Shown in pieces: positions 1 through 6,358 of a DNA stretch of 12,884 nucleotides; the first letter of the stretch is position 1; the number at the start of each line of letters is the position of its first letter. The notes under the pieces were generated by a model. That model was not told the DNA's origin. It was given only the letters and a program-made list of their open reading frames with translations, and did not search any database. The stretch comes from Chloroflexota bacterium (GTDB lineage Bacteria > Chloroflexota > Chloroflexia > QHBQ01 > JADMIH01). The DNA is taken from assembly GCA_015478675.1 (NCBI GenBank), contig JADMIH010000114.1, positions 1 through 12,884 on the forward strand. Reading direction: 5' to 3'. The position numbers and the translations under genes were made by a program.

Positions 1-203
1 CCACCATGCGAAACGTCTACCAGAACCTGGTGGGGGCCTTTATCTACAACGCGCTAGGCATCCCAATAGCTCTGGGATTGCTATACCCCTTCATCGGACT
101 GCTCCTTTCGCCTCTACTCGCCGCTCTCGCCATGAGCTTCAGCTCGGTAACGGTGATAAGCAACGCCAACCGGCTCAGAGGCTGGAAGCTAAAGGAAGCA
201 TAG
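1..203 (+). CDS. copA: Copper-translocating P-type ATPase, C-terminal end (5' truncated by window edge)
   Basis: This is the end of a P1B-type ATPase that exports Cu(+) across the cytoplasmic membrane using ATP. Only about 67 residues are visible, in the frame beginning at base 3. They read through TMRNVYQNL, then [35 protein letters not shown] and a [10 protein letters not shown] tail. The YN...GIP segment matches the family's penultimate membrane helix. The MS-SSV...NxxRLR segment matches the last helix, which carries the conserved Met-Ser pair that binds copper. The ATG at base 6 is an internal methionine, because the frame stays open to the window edge. The stop at 201-203 is followed immediately by the inverted-repeat island. 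The downstream cupredoxin and small membrane proteins fit a copper locus. Ag(+) or another soft metal cannot be excluded without the rest of the protein. Confidence 0.9.
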   Translation, partial: TMRNVYQNLVGAFIYNALGIPIALGLLYPFIGLLLSPLLAALAMSFSSVTVISNANRLRGWKLKEA

Positions 204-231
204 TAACTCACGTTACGCAGATTGATGGCCC

Positions 232-401
232 GCAGAGACCGCACGGCGGTTGAAACCGCGTGCTACGATTACAAAGTCCGCCTGCGCGGACTGCTTGCCC
301 CAAGATCATACTTGATGGCAGGCACGATCCCTGCCTGAATAGTCCGCGCAGGCGGACTTTGTAATCGTAGCACGCGGTTTCAACCGCCGTGCGGTCTCTG
401 C
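232..401. repeat. Perfect 61-bp inverted repeat with 48-base loop
   Basis: Bases 232-292 and 341-401 are exact reverse complements over all 61 positions. Each arm is composite. In the left arm a small palindrome GCGGTT-GA-AACCGC lies at 246-259 and a second, AGTCCGC-CTGC-GCGGACT, at 275-292. The 48-base loop contains a further stem, GGCAGG at 317-322 with CCTGCC at 330-335. Paired small palindromes in inverted orientation recall REP/BIME-type dispersed repeats. On an RNA passing through it, this would be a very stable structure, likely to stop or protect the copA transcript. Confidence 0.9.
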
Positions 402-431
402 ATAAGGTGAGTATTAACTCACCTTATGCAG
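398..431. repeat. 15-bp perfect hairpin, related to the outer 14-bp repeat
   Basis: CTGCATAAGGTGAGT at 398-412 pairs perfectly with 417-431 around a 4-base loop. It shares its first four bases with the end of the 61-bp right arm. The stem differs from the 14-bp outer repeat at two positions (AAGG against ACGT context, TATG against TACG), and both arms of each pair carry the change. It has no T-run, so a simple intrinsic terminator is not clearly indicated. Confidence 0.75.
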
Positions 432-512
432 TTGCTGCCAATCTTGTGCCTGAATCATGAGCAACGTCCTGCCCGAATCGTGCGTAACTGCGTAACGTGA
501 GATAGTAATAAC

Positions 513-553
513 GAGTAGCGAGTTGACCTGGCGAACCTGGCGACTCGCTACTC
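513..553 (+). promoter_or_regulatory. 11-bp stem-loop upstream of the cupredoxin gene
   Basis: GAGTAGCGAGT at 513-523 pairs exactly with ACTCGCTACTC at 543-553 around a 19-base loop that contains a short direct repeat, ACCTGGCG/ACCTGGCG-like. It ends 29 bases before the ribosome-binding site of the cupredoxin gene. It could be a dyad operator or a 5' leader hairpin. Its sequence does not identify a known copper regulator. Confidence 0.45.
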
Positions 554-595
554 ACCACAAAACGGAAAAGTTCAGGAAACATAGGAGGTAATGAA

Positions 596-973
596 ATGAA
601 CACATCACAGATAGTTGTCACCCTGGTGGGGTTGGTTTTAATAAGCGGCATCGCCTGGTTCTTCTGGGGACCGCGCAAGGGCGGCTTCCGAGCCCCGGTC
701 ACATCGAGGGGCTACCAGGAGGCGATGGTGCTGGTGAAGGGCGGCTACACGCCCGATGTGATCGTGGTGGAGCATGGCAAGCCGGTGAGGCTCAATTTCC
801 GCCGCGAAGAGACGGCATCGTGCTCGGAGATGGTGGTGCTCAGCGATTTCGGCAAGAGCGCGATGCTGCCACAGGGTGAGATCGTGCCCGTGGAGTTCCT
901 GCCGGAGAAGCCTGGGGAGTACGAGTTCAGCTGCCAGATGGGTATGCTGCGCGGCAAACTGATAGTCGAGTAA
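596..973 (+). CDS. Membrane-anchored cupredoxin-domain protein
   Basis: This 125-residue protein probably binds or hands over copper on the outer face of the membrane. Residues 5-25 form one hydrophobic helix, which serves as an uncleaved anchor or signal. A short basic linker follows, and then a single cupredoxin-like beta domain from about residue 43 to the end (VKGGYTPDVIVVEHGKPVRLNF, then PGEYEFSCQMGMLRGKLIVE). Likely metal ligands are Cys76 in the ETASCSEMV turn and Cys113, Met115 and Met117 in the FSCQMGM loop. The C-terminal Cys-x-Met-x-Met pattern is typical of small cupredoxins encoded beside CopA ATPases. The start is fixed by AGGAGG at 583-588, seven bases before the ATG; the ATG at 591 is followed at once by a stop. 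The gene follows copA with a repeat island between them. Function is inferred from fold and context, and no specific partner is proven. Confidence 0.85.
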   Translation: MNTSQIVVTLVGLVLISGIAWFFWGPRKGGFRAPVTSRGYQEAMVLVKGGYTPDVIVVEHGKPVRLNFRREETASCSEMVVLSDFGKSAMLPQGEIVPVEFLPEKPGEYEFSCQMGMLRGKLIVE

Positions 974-982
974 CGACATAAA

Positions 983-1014
983 GTAGGGCCACTCCTGGCC
1001 AGGAGTGGCCCTAC
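983..1014. terminator. Perfect 32-bp palindrome after the cupredoxin gene
   Basis: Bases 983-998 are the exact reverse complement of 999-1014 with no spacer (GTAGGGCCACTCCTGG and its complement). It begins nine bases after the cupredoxin stop codon. As RNA it would form a stem of about 14 base pairs closed by a tight loop. There is no T-run, so it may be a dispersed palindromic repeat that limits read-through or stabilises the 3' end rather than a canonical terminator. Confidence 0.6.
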
Positions 1015-1034
1015 GTAAGTTAGAGAGGTCGGAA

Positions 1035-1208
1035 ATGGAACGGCAATATGATGACAGACCGCCTGGCGGCTCGGCTATTGATGCCCAGCCTACGGAAGTA
1101 GATGAACACGAACATGGGTGGCAGCACTGGGCGATGATGGCCCTTTGTTGCCTCCCGATGATAGTGCTCCTGGTGCTAGCGCTCCTCGGTGTATGGGGCG
1201 CAAGGTAG
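1035..1208 (+). CDS. 57-residue DUF2933-like small membrane protein
   Basis: This short protein has an acidic, His-bearing N-terminal half (residues 1-31, with HEHGWQH at the end) and one transmembrane helix (about 34-54). A Cys38-Cys39 pair sits at the membrane entry in the ALCCLPM motif. The WAMMALCCLPM pattern and size resemble the DUF2933 family, small membrane proteins of unknown function often encoded near copper or heavy-metal genes. The ATG at 1035 is chosen because GAGAGG at 1023-1028 precedes it at a suitable distance. An upstream in-frame GTG at 1005 lies inside the 32-bp palindrome and lacks a ribosome-binding site. A role in metal handling is inferred from the neighbours and from the His and Cys residues. 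The family assignment is moderate because the protein is so short. Confidence 0.7.
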   Translation: MERQYDDRPPGGSAIDAQPTEVDEHEHGWQHWAMMALCCLPMIVLLVLALLGVWGAR

Positions 1209-1291
1209 CAAAATAAGCAAGTGGAGGCTCAAGGTTCGAAGTATATGACGAGTTCTCTGAACCTCTAACTCAAGGATATGGAGGAAAAGAA

Positions 1292-1540
1292 ATGAAATCG
1301 CAACGTGATCAGAATGTTGGAACAGCTGAGCGCTGGATACGCTTGGTCGGGGGAAGCCTGGCGGCCATTGTGGGCCTGGTCCTTCTGCTCGCCGGGCCTG
1401 CTTCGCTCCTCTGGAGTGTAGCCTATATAGCGGTTGCTCTGCTGGGCCTGGACTTTGCGGTAACCGGCATCACCGGATACTGCCCGCTCTATCGTCGTCT
1501 CGGCTGGAGCACCGCTCGTACCGGTAAACAAGGTACGTAA
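1292..1540 (+). CDS. DUF2892 (YgaP-type transmembrane domain) protein
   Basis: This 82-residue integral membrane protein opens with NVGTAERWIRLVGGSLA, the conserved amphipathic start of the DUF2892/YgaP-TM family. A first membrane helix follows (about 17-35), then a second (about 39-60), and the family's closing motif GITGYCPLYRRLG at 59-71 with Cys64. In some bacteria this domain is fused to rhodanese or lies beside sulfur- and metal-handling genes. On its own its function is unknown. GGAGG at 1280-1284 lies seven bases before the ATG. It follows the DUF2933-like gene by 83 bases on the same strand, so it could belong to the same metal-linked group. No catalytic site is evident apart from the conserved cysteine. 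Confidence 0.85.
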   Translation: MKSQRDQNVGTAERWIRLVGGSLAAIVGLVLLLAGPASLLWSVAYIAVALLGLDFAVTGITGYCPLYRRLGWSTARTGKQGT

Positions 1541-1654
1541 GCTGCGGCGCAAGGGGTAACAGCTTACAGGTTGCTGCCCTTTGTGCGTCGGCGAGACTTG
1601 AAGGCGAGCGGCGCTATTCAGTCCTATCGGCAATGGACGAAGGAGAGACTTGAA

Positions 1655-2314
1655 ATGGACACCGCAGTGGGACTCGTGAAAACTTATCTGGAGCTGTGCG
1701 GTTACTTCGTGCTTGCAGAACTACCTGTGAGAGTGCACGACGAGGCCGGCAAGGGGTACCGCGACCTCACCGACCTGGACGTAATAGCCGTGCGCTTTCC
1801 CCACGCTCGGCACGAATACTCGGGGAGAGATGAGCGGCAACTGGAGGTGTTCCTGGGCGCTGACCCGGTGCTGGGGAGCTTCACACAGGGGCTGGACATA
1901 ATAGTCGGAGAGGTGAAAGAGGGGCAAGGCCGCGTGAACCCTGCCCTGAGGCGCGCGCAAACGGTGGCGTTCGCATTGCGCCGAACGGGCAGCTGCCCAG
2001 AGGAGATGGTTGAGGAGGAAGCGCGGGCGGTAGCAGTCGAGGGGGCACGCAGCCTCGTCATGCCCGGTGGCACGTCTTGTATGGTCAGGCTGGTGGCTTT
2101 TGCAGGCCAGGGCGGGGCATCCTCAGGGGGCATACATACCGTCTCTCTTACCCACTGCATGGACTTCATACAGCAACGGCTGCTTGAGGGGCGTGACGTG
2201 CTTGCTGGCGCGCAGTTCAAGGACCCCGTGCTCGGCCTCCTCTCCCTGCAAAGCAAGCTGCTGCGTGGCAGCAATTCCCCCACCGCAACTCGGGCAACGC
2301 TTCCCCACTCCTGA
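1655..2314 (+). CDS. Unrecognised 219-residue protein with possible PD-(D/E)XK nuclease motif
   Basis: I do not recognise a named family. The N-terminal region starts with an alpha helix (VGLVKTYLELCGYFVLAELPV), followed by RDLTDLDVIAVRFP (residues 36-49) and DIIVGEVKEGQGRVNPALRR (81-100). An acidic residue on one strand (Asp40/Asp42) followed by Glu86-x-Lys88 at the end of the next is the layout of a PD-(D/E)XK restriction-endonuclease-like fold. An upstream Glu14 could complete the site. The rest (about 101-219) is predicted soluble with no clear motif. The start at 1655 is preferred because AGGAGA at 1641-1646 lies eight bases upstream. A TTG at 1571 is also in frame but has no such site. 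It lies 233 bases before ackA on the same strand. A nuclease role is inferred only from motif spacing; it could be a catalytically inactive relative. Confidence 0.7.
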   Translation: MDTAVGLVKTYLELCGYFVLAELPVRVHDEAGKGYRDLTDLDVIAVRFPHARHEYSGRDERQLEVFLGADPVLGSFTQGLDIIVGEVKEGQGRVNPALRRAQTVAFALRRTGSCPEEMVEEEARAVAVEGARSLVMPGGTSCMVRLVAFAGQGGASSGGIHTVSLTHCMDFIQQRLLEGRDVLAGAQFKDPVLGLLSLQSKLLRGSNSPTATRATLPHS

Positions 2315-2547
2315 TGACTTCCAGCTAATCTCCTTGTTTGTTGATTCCCTCTATTCCTCAGCGACTATTCAGCAAGACCTCATATGGGGTTCAGCCAGGT
2401 CGCTTACACTCTTTATGACAGGCGTCACGCGGGCCTGAAGCGGGTGAGTGGACAACGTGGTTCCCATCCGCCCAGGCTCGCGTGGCCTTACAGGACTACC
2501 CGATGCTTAGGCACAACGATCTCGGAGAGGACAAGAGGCAGAGAAAA
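2315..2547 (+). other. Gap upstream of acetate kinase
   Basis: These 233 bases hold no gene I can support. They probably contain the ackA-xfp promoter, since the preceding gene has no obvious terminator hairpin. TTGATT near 2341 and TATTCA near 2366 are weak promoter-like hexamers with poor spacing. In-frame upstream starts at 2482 (GTG) and 2503 (ATG) exist but would add residues that the acetate kinase family lacks. Confidence 0.3.
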
Positions 2548-3792
2548 ATGAGAGTACTTGTAGTCAATAGTGGCAGCGCCACCCTGAAGCTCGATCTGAT
2601 AGAGATATGCTACGCACCGCTGGAAGGGTTGACCGCCCATAGGCTAGAGCACAATATCACCCCCTGGCAAGTGGACACCACCCCTCAGCGGGCGACGGTC
2701 TCACAGGCCATCCGGCAGTTCCTCTCCACCAGGGTCGGACAAGACAGTGGGCGCGAATCGAAAGTAGATGTCGTGGGGCACAGGATTGTCGCGGGCGGAC
2801 GCCGCTTCGTGGAGCCTGCACTCCTGGACGACAACACTACCCGAGACCTGCAAGCCCTGGCCGACCTGGCCCCACTTCACAACCCCGCCGCGCTGCAAGG
2901 GATAGAAGCGGCAAAGGATACGTTGGGTCTCGATGTACCCTCGGTGGCCGTATTTGACACTGCTTTCCACAGCACCATCCCTGATATCGCAGCTACTTAT
3001 GCTATCCCGCATGACCTGGTAGAGCGCCACGAGATACGCCGCTACGGCTACCACGGTATCGCCCACCACTCCATGCTGCGACGATACTCGCAGCTATCAG
3101 GCGTGCCCGAACGCGACGCCACCATTATCACCTTCCAGCTGGGGAGCGGGTGCTCCGCAGCAGCTATCCGCAACGGGCGCTCCGTCGACACCTCGATGGG
3201 TTTTACACCTATGGAAGGGCTGGTCATGGGCACGCGCTCCGGAGATGTTGACCCGGGCCTGCTGGAGTACCTGGCCCGCGAGGACGGCATGGACATAGAG
3301 CGCGTGAACGAGATGCTCAACCGGCAGTCCGGGCTGCTGGGCATATCGGGTTTGTCGGCTGATATGCGCGACGTGCTGGAGGCTTCGGCACGGGATGCGC
3401 GAGCGGCCCTGGCGGTGGAAGTCTTTTGCTACAGGGCGAAGAAATATTTGGGGTCATATCTAGCCGCGCTGGGAGGCGCACAAGCCGTCGTATTCGGCGG
3501 TGGTATAGGTGAGCACGCACCCGCCGTACGTGCCCGCATCTGCAACGAGATGGAGTGGTGCGGTCTGCGCCTCGACGCCGGTCTAAACGACGTTACGACC
3601 GAGGGGCGCATCAGCGCAAGCGATTCGAGTATCCAGGTATACATAGTGCCGGTAGACGAGGCGGCGCTGATAGCGCGCCAGGCGGCTGAGTGTGTCCTGA
3701 TGTCAAACGGGGAGCCGTTGAGCAAGGTCCGGTGCGATACAAGAGCGCATGACCGCGGCACAAATTTACAGCAACCAATCGCTATCGCCTGA
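2548..3792 (+). CDS. ackA: Acetate kinase (acetate/propionate family kinase)
   Basis: This enzyme catalyses acetyl phosphate + ADP = acetate + ATP in the cytoplasm. The 414-residue protein opens with MRVLVVNSGSATLKL, the family's first phosphate-binding signature containing Asn7. Other recognisable sites are Arg79 (GHRIV), LAPLHNP with His111, VFDTAFH with Asp137, RRYGYHG with His169, Arg230 in MGTRSGDVDP, the GGGIGEH loop, and a late Glu near 371 in VDEAALIA. These match the catalytic Asp, His, Arg and Glu positions known for acetate kinases. Several usually conserved residues differ: VVHGG is IVAGG, HLGNGAS is QLGSGCS, and GGIGEN ends in His. The ATG at 2548 is chosen by alignment with the family N-terminus and by AAGAGG at 2533-2538. 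The xfp gene follows after 46 bases, so it would consume Xfp-derived acetyl phosphate. The 3' end lies in a hairpin. Confidence 0.93.
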   Translation: MRVLVVNSGSATLKLDLIEICYAPLEGLTAHRLEHNITPWQVDTTPQRATVSQAIRQFLSTRVGQDSGRESKVDVVGHRIVAGGRRFVEPALLDDNTTRDLQALADLAPLHNPAALQGIEAAKDTLGLDVPSVAVFDTAFHSTIPDIAATYAIPHDLVERHEIRRYGYHGIAHHSMLRRYSQLSGVPERDATIITFQLGSGCSAAAIRNGRSVDTSMGFTPMEGLVMGTRSGDVDPGLLEYLAREDGMDIERVNEMLNRQSGLLGISGLSADMRDVLEASARDARAALAVEVFCYRAKKYLGSYLAALGGAQAVVFGGGIGEHAPAVRARICNEMEWCGLRLDAGLNDVTTEGRISASDSSIQVYIVPVDEAALIARQAAECVLMSNGEPLSKVRCDTRAHDRGTNLQQPIAIA

Positions 3793-3804
3793 AGGGGCGA
3801 TAGC
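3781..3804 (+). promoter_or_regulatory. Hairpin spanning the ackA stop codon
   Basis: GCTATCGCC at 3781-3789 pairs perfectly with GGCGATAGC at 3796-3804. The six-base loop begins with the ackA TGA stop codon. The stem encodes the last three residues, Ala-Ile-Ala. No T-run follows, and the xfp ribosome-binding site begins 20 bases later. A role in mRNA processing or in setting the ratio of AckA to Xfp is more likely than full termination, but this is inferred. Confidence 0.55.
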
Positions 3805-3838
3805 AGGATACAAGTAACAAATCTAGGAGGCAAATACC

Positions 3839-6262
3839 ATGTCTACCATGTCACAGACATTACTATCTGAAGTGAGCGAGCAATCCGAAGAGATTGTCAA
3901 AATGACCGAGAAAGAGATCGACGAGCGCATGGAGCAGATTCATGCATTCTGGCGCGCCGCCAACTACCTCGGCGCGGCTCAGCTATATCTGCGGGCGAAC
4001 GCTCTGCTTCGCGAGCCGCTACGAGTTGAGCATATCAAGCCCAGACTGCTGGGCCACTGGGGCACCGTGCCGGGGCTGACCTTCGTCTATGCCCACCTGA
4101 ACCGGCTCATCCAGGAGACGAGCGCGAGCGTCCTTTTCATGGTCGGGCCCGGACACGGAGCGCCGGGGGTACTGGCGAGCCTCTATCTTGAGGGGACGTT
4201 GAGCGAATACTATCCTGACCTGAGTTTGGACCTGGCCGGCGTGACCCTGCTGGCAAAACAGTTCTCCTGGCCGGGAGGGGTGCCGAGCCACGTAACGCCG
4301 CTGACGCCGGGGGCCATCCATGAGGGAGGCGAATTGGGCTACAGCCTGGCGCACGCCTACGGCGCTGCCCTTGACAACCCCGACCTCATTGTGGCCTGCG
4401 TTGTAGGGGACGGCGAGGCCGAGACAGGCCCGCTTGCCGCTGCCTGGCACTCGAACAAGTTTCTCAACCCCGCCACGGACGGCGCAGTGCTGCCGATTTT
4501 GCACCTGAACGGGTACAAGCTCTCCGGCCCGACTATATTCGGGCGCATGAGCAACAGGGAACTGGAGGACTTGTTCAGCGGCTACGGCTACCAGGTGATC
4601 ATAGTGGAGGGCGACGAGCCGAAAGCCGCCCACCGCGCCATGTGGGACGCTCTCGACCAGGCCTATACCACGATACAAGCGATCCAGACGCAGGCGCGCG
4701 ACGGCGGCTTCCAGGTTCGACCGAGGTGGCCCATGCTGGTCCTACGCACGCCCAAGGGCTGGACCGGCCCTAAAGCCGTGGACGGCAGACCCGTCGAGGG
4801 GACTTTCCACTCGCATCAGGTCCCGCTGAATGACGCCGCCGGCAATCCGCAGCACCTGAAGGCTCTGGAGGAGTGGCTTCGCAGCTATCGTCCGGAGGAG
4901 CTATTTGATCATCTCGGCAGGCCTTCGCGCCAGGTCACGGCTATAGCTCCACGTGGGCACCTGAGGATGGGGAAGAACCCCTACGCAAACGGCGGCGCAC
5001 GCCTTGTACCCCTGAAGCTACCGGACTACACGGAGTATGCCGTGCCGGTGCCCACACCCGGCGCTGTGACGGCAGAAGGGACGCGCGAGCTGGGCACGTT
5101 TCTGCGTGATGTCTTCGTTGAGAACGCCGCAGAGCGCAACTTCCGCATCTTCAGCCCCGATGAGACCACTTCCAACCGCCTTGAGCACGTTTTCGAGGTG
5201 ACGGGGCGAGCCTTTGTCTGGCCCCTGGTAGAAACCGACGAGTACCTATCGCGCAGTGGGCGGGTGATGGAGATACTTAGCGAACACACCTGCCAGGGGT
5301 GGCTGGAAGGCTACCTGCTGGCGGGCCGCCACGGCATCTTCCCGTGCTACGAAGCCTTCATTACTATCATCGACTCGATGGTGAACCAGTACGCTAAATG
5401 GCTCAAAATAGCCTCGGAAGTGCCCTGGCGCGAGCCGGTGGCCTCGCTCAACTACCTTCTCACCTCGCACGCCTGGCGGCAGGACCACAACGGCTACAGC
5501 CACCAGGCCCCCAGCTTCATCAACACGCTCCTCACCAAGAAAAGCTCCGTAGTGCGCATCTACCTGCCACCCGACGCCAACTGCCTGCTATCGGTGATGG
5601 ACCACTGCCTGAGGAGCCGCAACTACGTGAACCTGGTAATCGCGGATAAGCAGCCAATGCACCAGTGGCTCGATATGGCAGCAGCGCAGGAGCACTGCGC
5701 GCGGGGTGCCTCGGTATGGGAGTGGGCGAGCAACGACGAGGGCGCACCCGACGTGGTGCTTGCGGCTGCCGGAGACGCGCCCACCCAGGAGGTAATGGCC
5801 GCGGCCTGGCTGCTGCGGCGCGAAGTGCCAGAGCTGCGGGTACGCATGGTGAACGTGGTGGACCTGTTTGCCCTCGAATCGCATAGGGACCATCCGCACG
5901 GGTTGGACGAAAGCGGTTTCCGCGAGTTATTTACGGATGACGCGCCGGTGATTTTCGCCTTCCACGGTTATCCCAAGGCCATACACGAGCTAATCTACCA
6001 CCGGCCAAATCCTGAGCGTTTCCACGTGCGTGGCTATATCGAAGAAGGCACTACCACCACCCCGTTTGATATGGTAGTTGCGAACAAAATGAGCCGCTTC
6101 CACCTGGCCGCCGAGGCCCTGCGCCGTGTGCCGAGGCTGCGCTCCAAAGTGGGAGGCGTGATTGACCTCTTCGAAGAGCGACTCGCCACCCACCGGACCT
6201 ACATTCGGGAGCACGGACATGATATGCCCGAAATTACAAACTGGCGGTGGAACGAAGAGTAA
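3839..6262 (+). CDS. xfp: Xylulose-5-phosphate/fructose-6-phosphate phosphoketolase
   Basis: This thiamine-diphosphate enzyme splits xylulose 5-phosphate, and in many members fructose 6-phosphate, with phosphate to give acetyl phosphate plus glyceraldehyde 3-phosphate or erythrose 4-phosphate. At 807 residues it is full family length. The N-terminal XFP domain shows GHWGTVPGL (72-80), GPGHGAPG (103-110), and [17 protein letters not shown]. The thiamine-diphosphate/Mg motif GDGEAETG (190-197) ends with Asn210 and LHLNGYK. The middle pyrimidine-binding region includes [10 protein letters not shown], and [17 protein letters not shown] holds the conserved catalytic histidines. The C-terminal domain ends with [16 protein letters not shown], typical of the family. 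The start is fixed by AGGAGG at 3825-3830, eight bases before the ATG; a second ATG three codons on is also possible. It lies just after ackA, so the pair forms a phosphoketolase shunt yielding acetate and ATP. Substrate preference cannot be read from sequence. Confidence 0.97.
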   Translation: MSTMSQTLLSEVSEQSEEIVKMTEKEIDERMEQIHAFWRAANYLGAAQLYLRANALLREPLRVEHIKPRLLGHWGTVPGLTFVYAHLNRLIQETSASVLFMVGPGHGAPGVLASLYLEGTLSEYYPDLSLDLAGVTLLAKQFSWPGGVPSHVTPLTPGAIHEGGELGYSLAHAYGAALDNPDLIVACVVGDGEAETGPLAAAWHSNKFLNPATDGAVLPILHLNGYKLSGPTIFGRMSNRELEDLFSGYGYQVIIVEGDEPKAAHRAMWDALDQAYTTIQAIQTQARDGGFQVRPRWPMLVLRTPKGWTGPKAVDGRPVEGTFHSHQVPLNDAAGNPQHLKALEEWLRSYRPEELFDHLGRPSRQVTAIAPRGHLRMGKNPYANGGARLVPLKLPDYTEYAVPVPTPGAVTAEGTRELGTFLRDVFVENAAERNFRIFSPDETTSNRLEHVFEVTGRAFVWPLVETDEYLSRSGRVMEILSEHTCQGWLEGYLLAGRHGIFPCYEAFITIIDSMVNQYAKWLKIASEVPWREPVASLNYLLTSHAWRQDHNGYSHQAPSFINTLLTKKSSVVRIYLPPDANCLLSVMDHCLRSRNYVNLVIADKQPMHQWLDMAAAQEHCARGASVWEWASNDEGAPDVVLAAAGDAPTQEVMAAAWLLRREVPELRVRMVNVVDLFALESHRDHPHGLDESGFRELFTDDAPVIFAFHGYPKAIHELIYHRPNPERFHVRGYIEEGTTTTPFDMVVANKMSRFHLAAEALRRVPRLRSKVGGVIDLFEERLATHRTYIREHGHDMPEITNWRWNEE

Positions 6263-6358
6263 CGGCATTCCAGAGACCGGACGTTGCCGCATGGAACTTT
6301 TATGGGGTCCGGGCGGCCCGATACAAATGTGTAAGATACAAGATATAGGAGAAGAACA

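Larger units (their letters stand above)
206..501. repeat. Nested inverted-repeat island filling the copA-cupredoxin gap
   Basis: This stretch has no convincing gene and is almost wholly made of inverted repeats. The outer pair is CTCACGTTACGCAG at 207-220 and its exact reverse complement at 488-501. Inside lie a perfect 61-bp pair (232-292 and 341-401) and a perfect 15-bp hairpin (398-412 and 417-431). The inner hairpin sequence ACTCACCTTATGCAG resembles the outer repeat with two changes. An 8-bp tandem duplication, TGCGTAAC twice, lies at 481-496. The architecture resembles nested MITE-like or REP-like insertions. No transposase is present. Confidence 0.8.

Noticed and set aside
206..501. 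CRISPR array
   Set aside because: The repeats are inverted pairs, not regularly spaced direct repeats, and no cas gene is present.
424..702. 92-codon minus-strand frame across the repeat island and cupredoxin start
   Set aside because: It crosses hairpins and the sense start of a well-supported gene and has no recognisable motif.
1005..1034. GTG start for the DUF2933-like gene
   Set aside because: It falls within the 32-bp palindrome and has no ribosome-binding site, whereas the ATG at 1035 has GAGAGG at good spacing.
1571..1654. TTG start for the 219-residue protein
   Set aside because: No ribosome-binding site precedes it, and the ATG at 1655 has AGGAGA eight bases upstream.
2067..2438. 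123-codon plus-strand frame overlapping the 219-residue gene
   Set aside because: Its first two thirds overlap the better-supported frame with its ribosome-binding site. Only the 3' part is of interest, and it is kept as a possible frameshift finding.
4019..4678. 219-codon minus-strand open frame inside xfp
   Set aside because: The plus strand here encodes the conserved thiamine-diphosphate region of phosphoketolase; the antisense frame is a by-product of GC-rich codon use.
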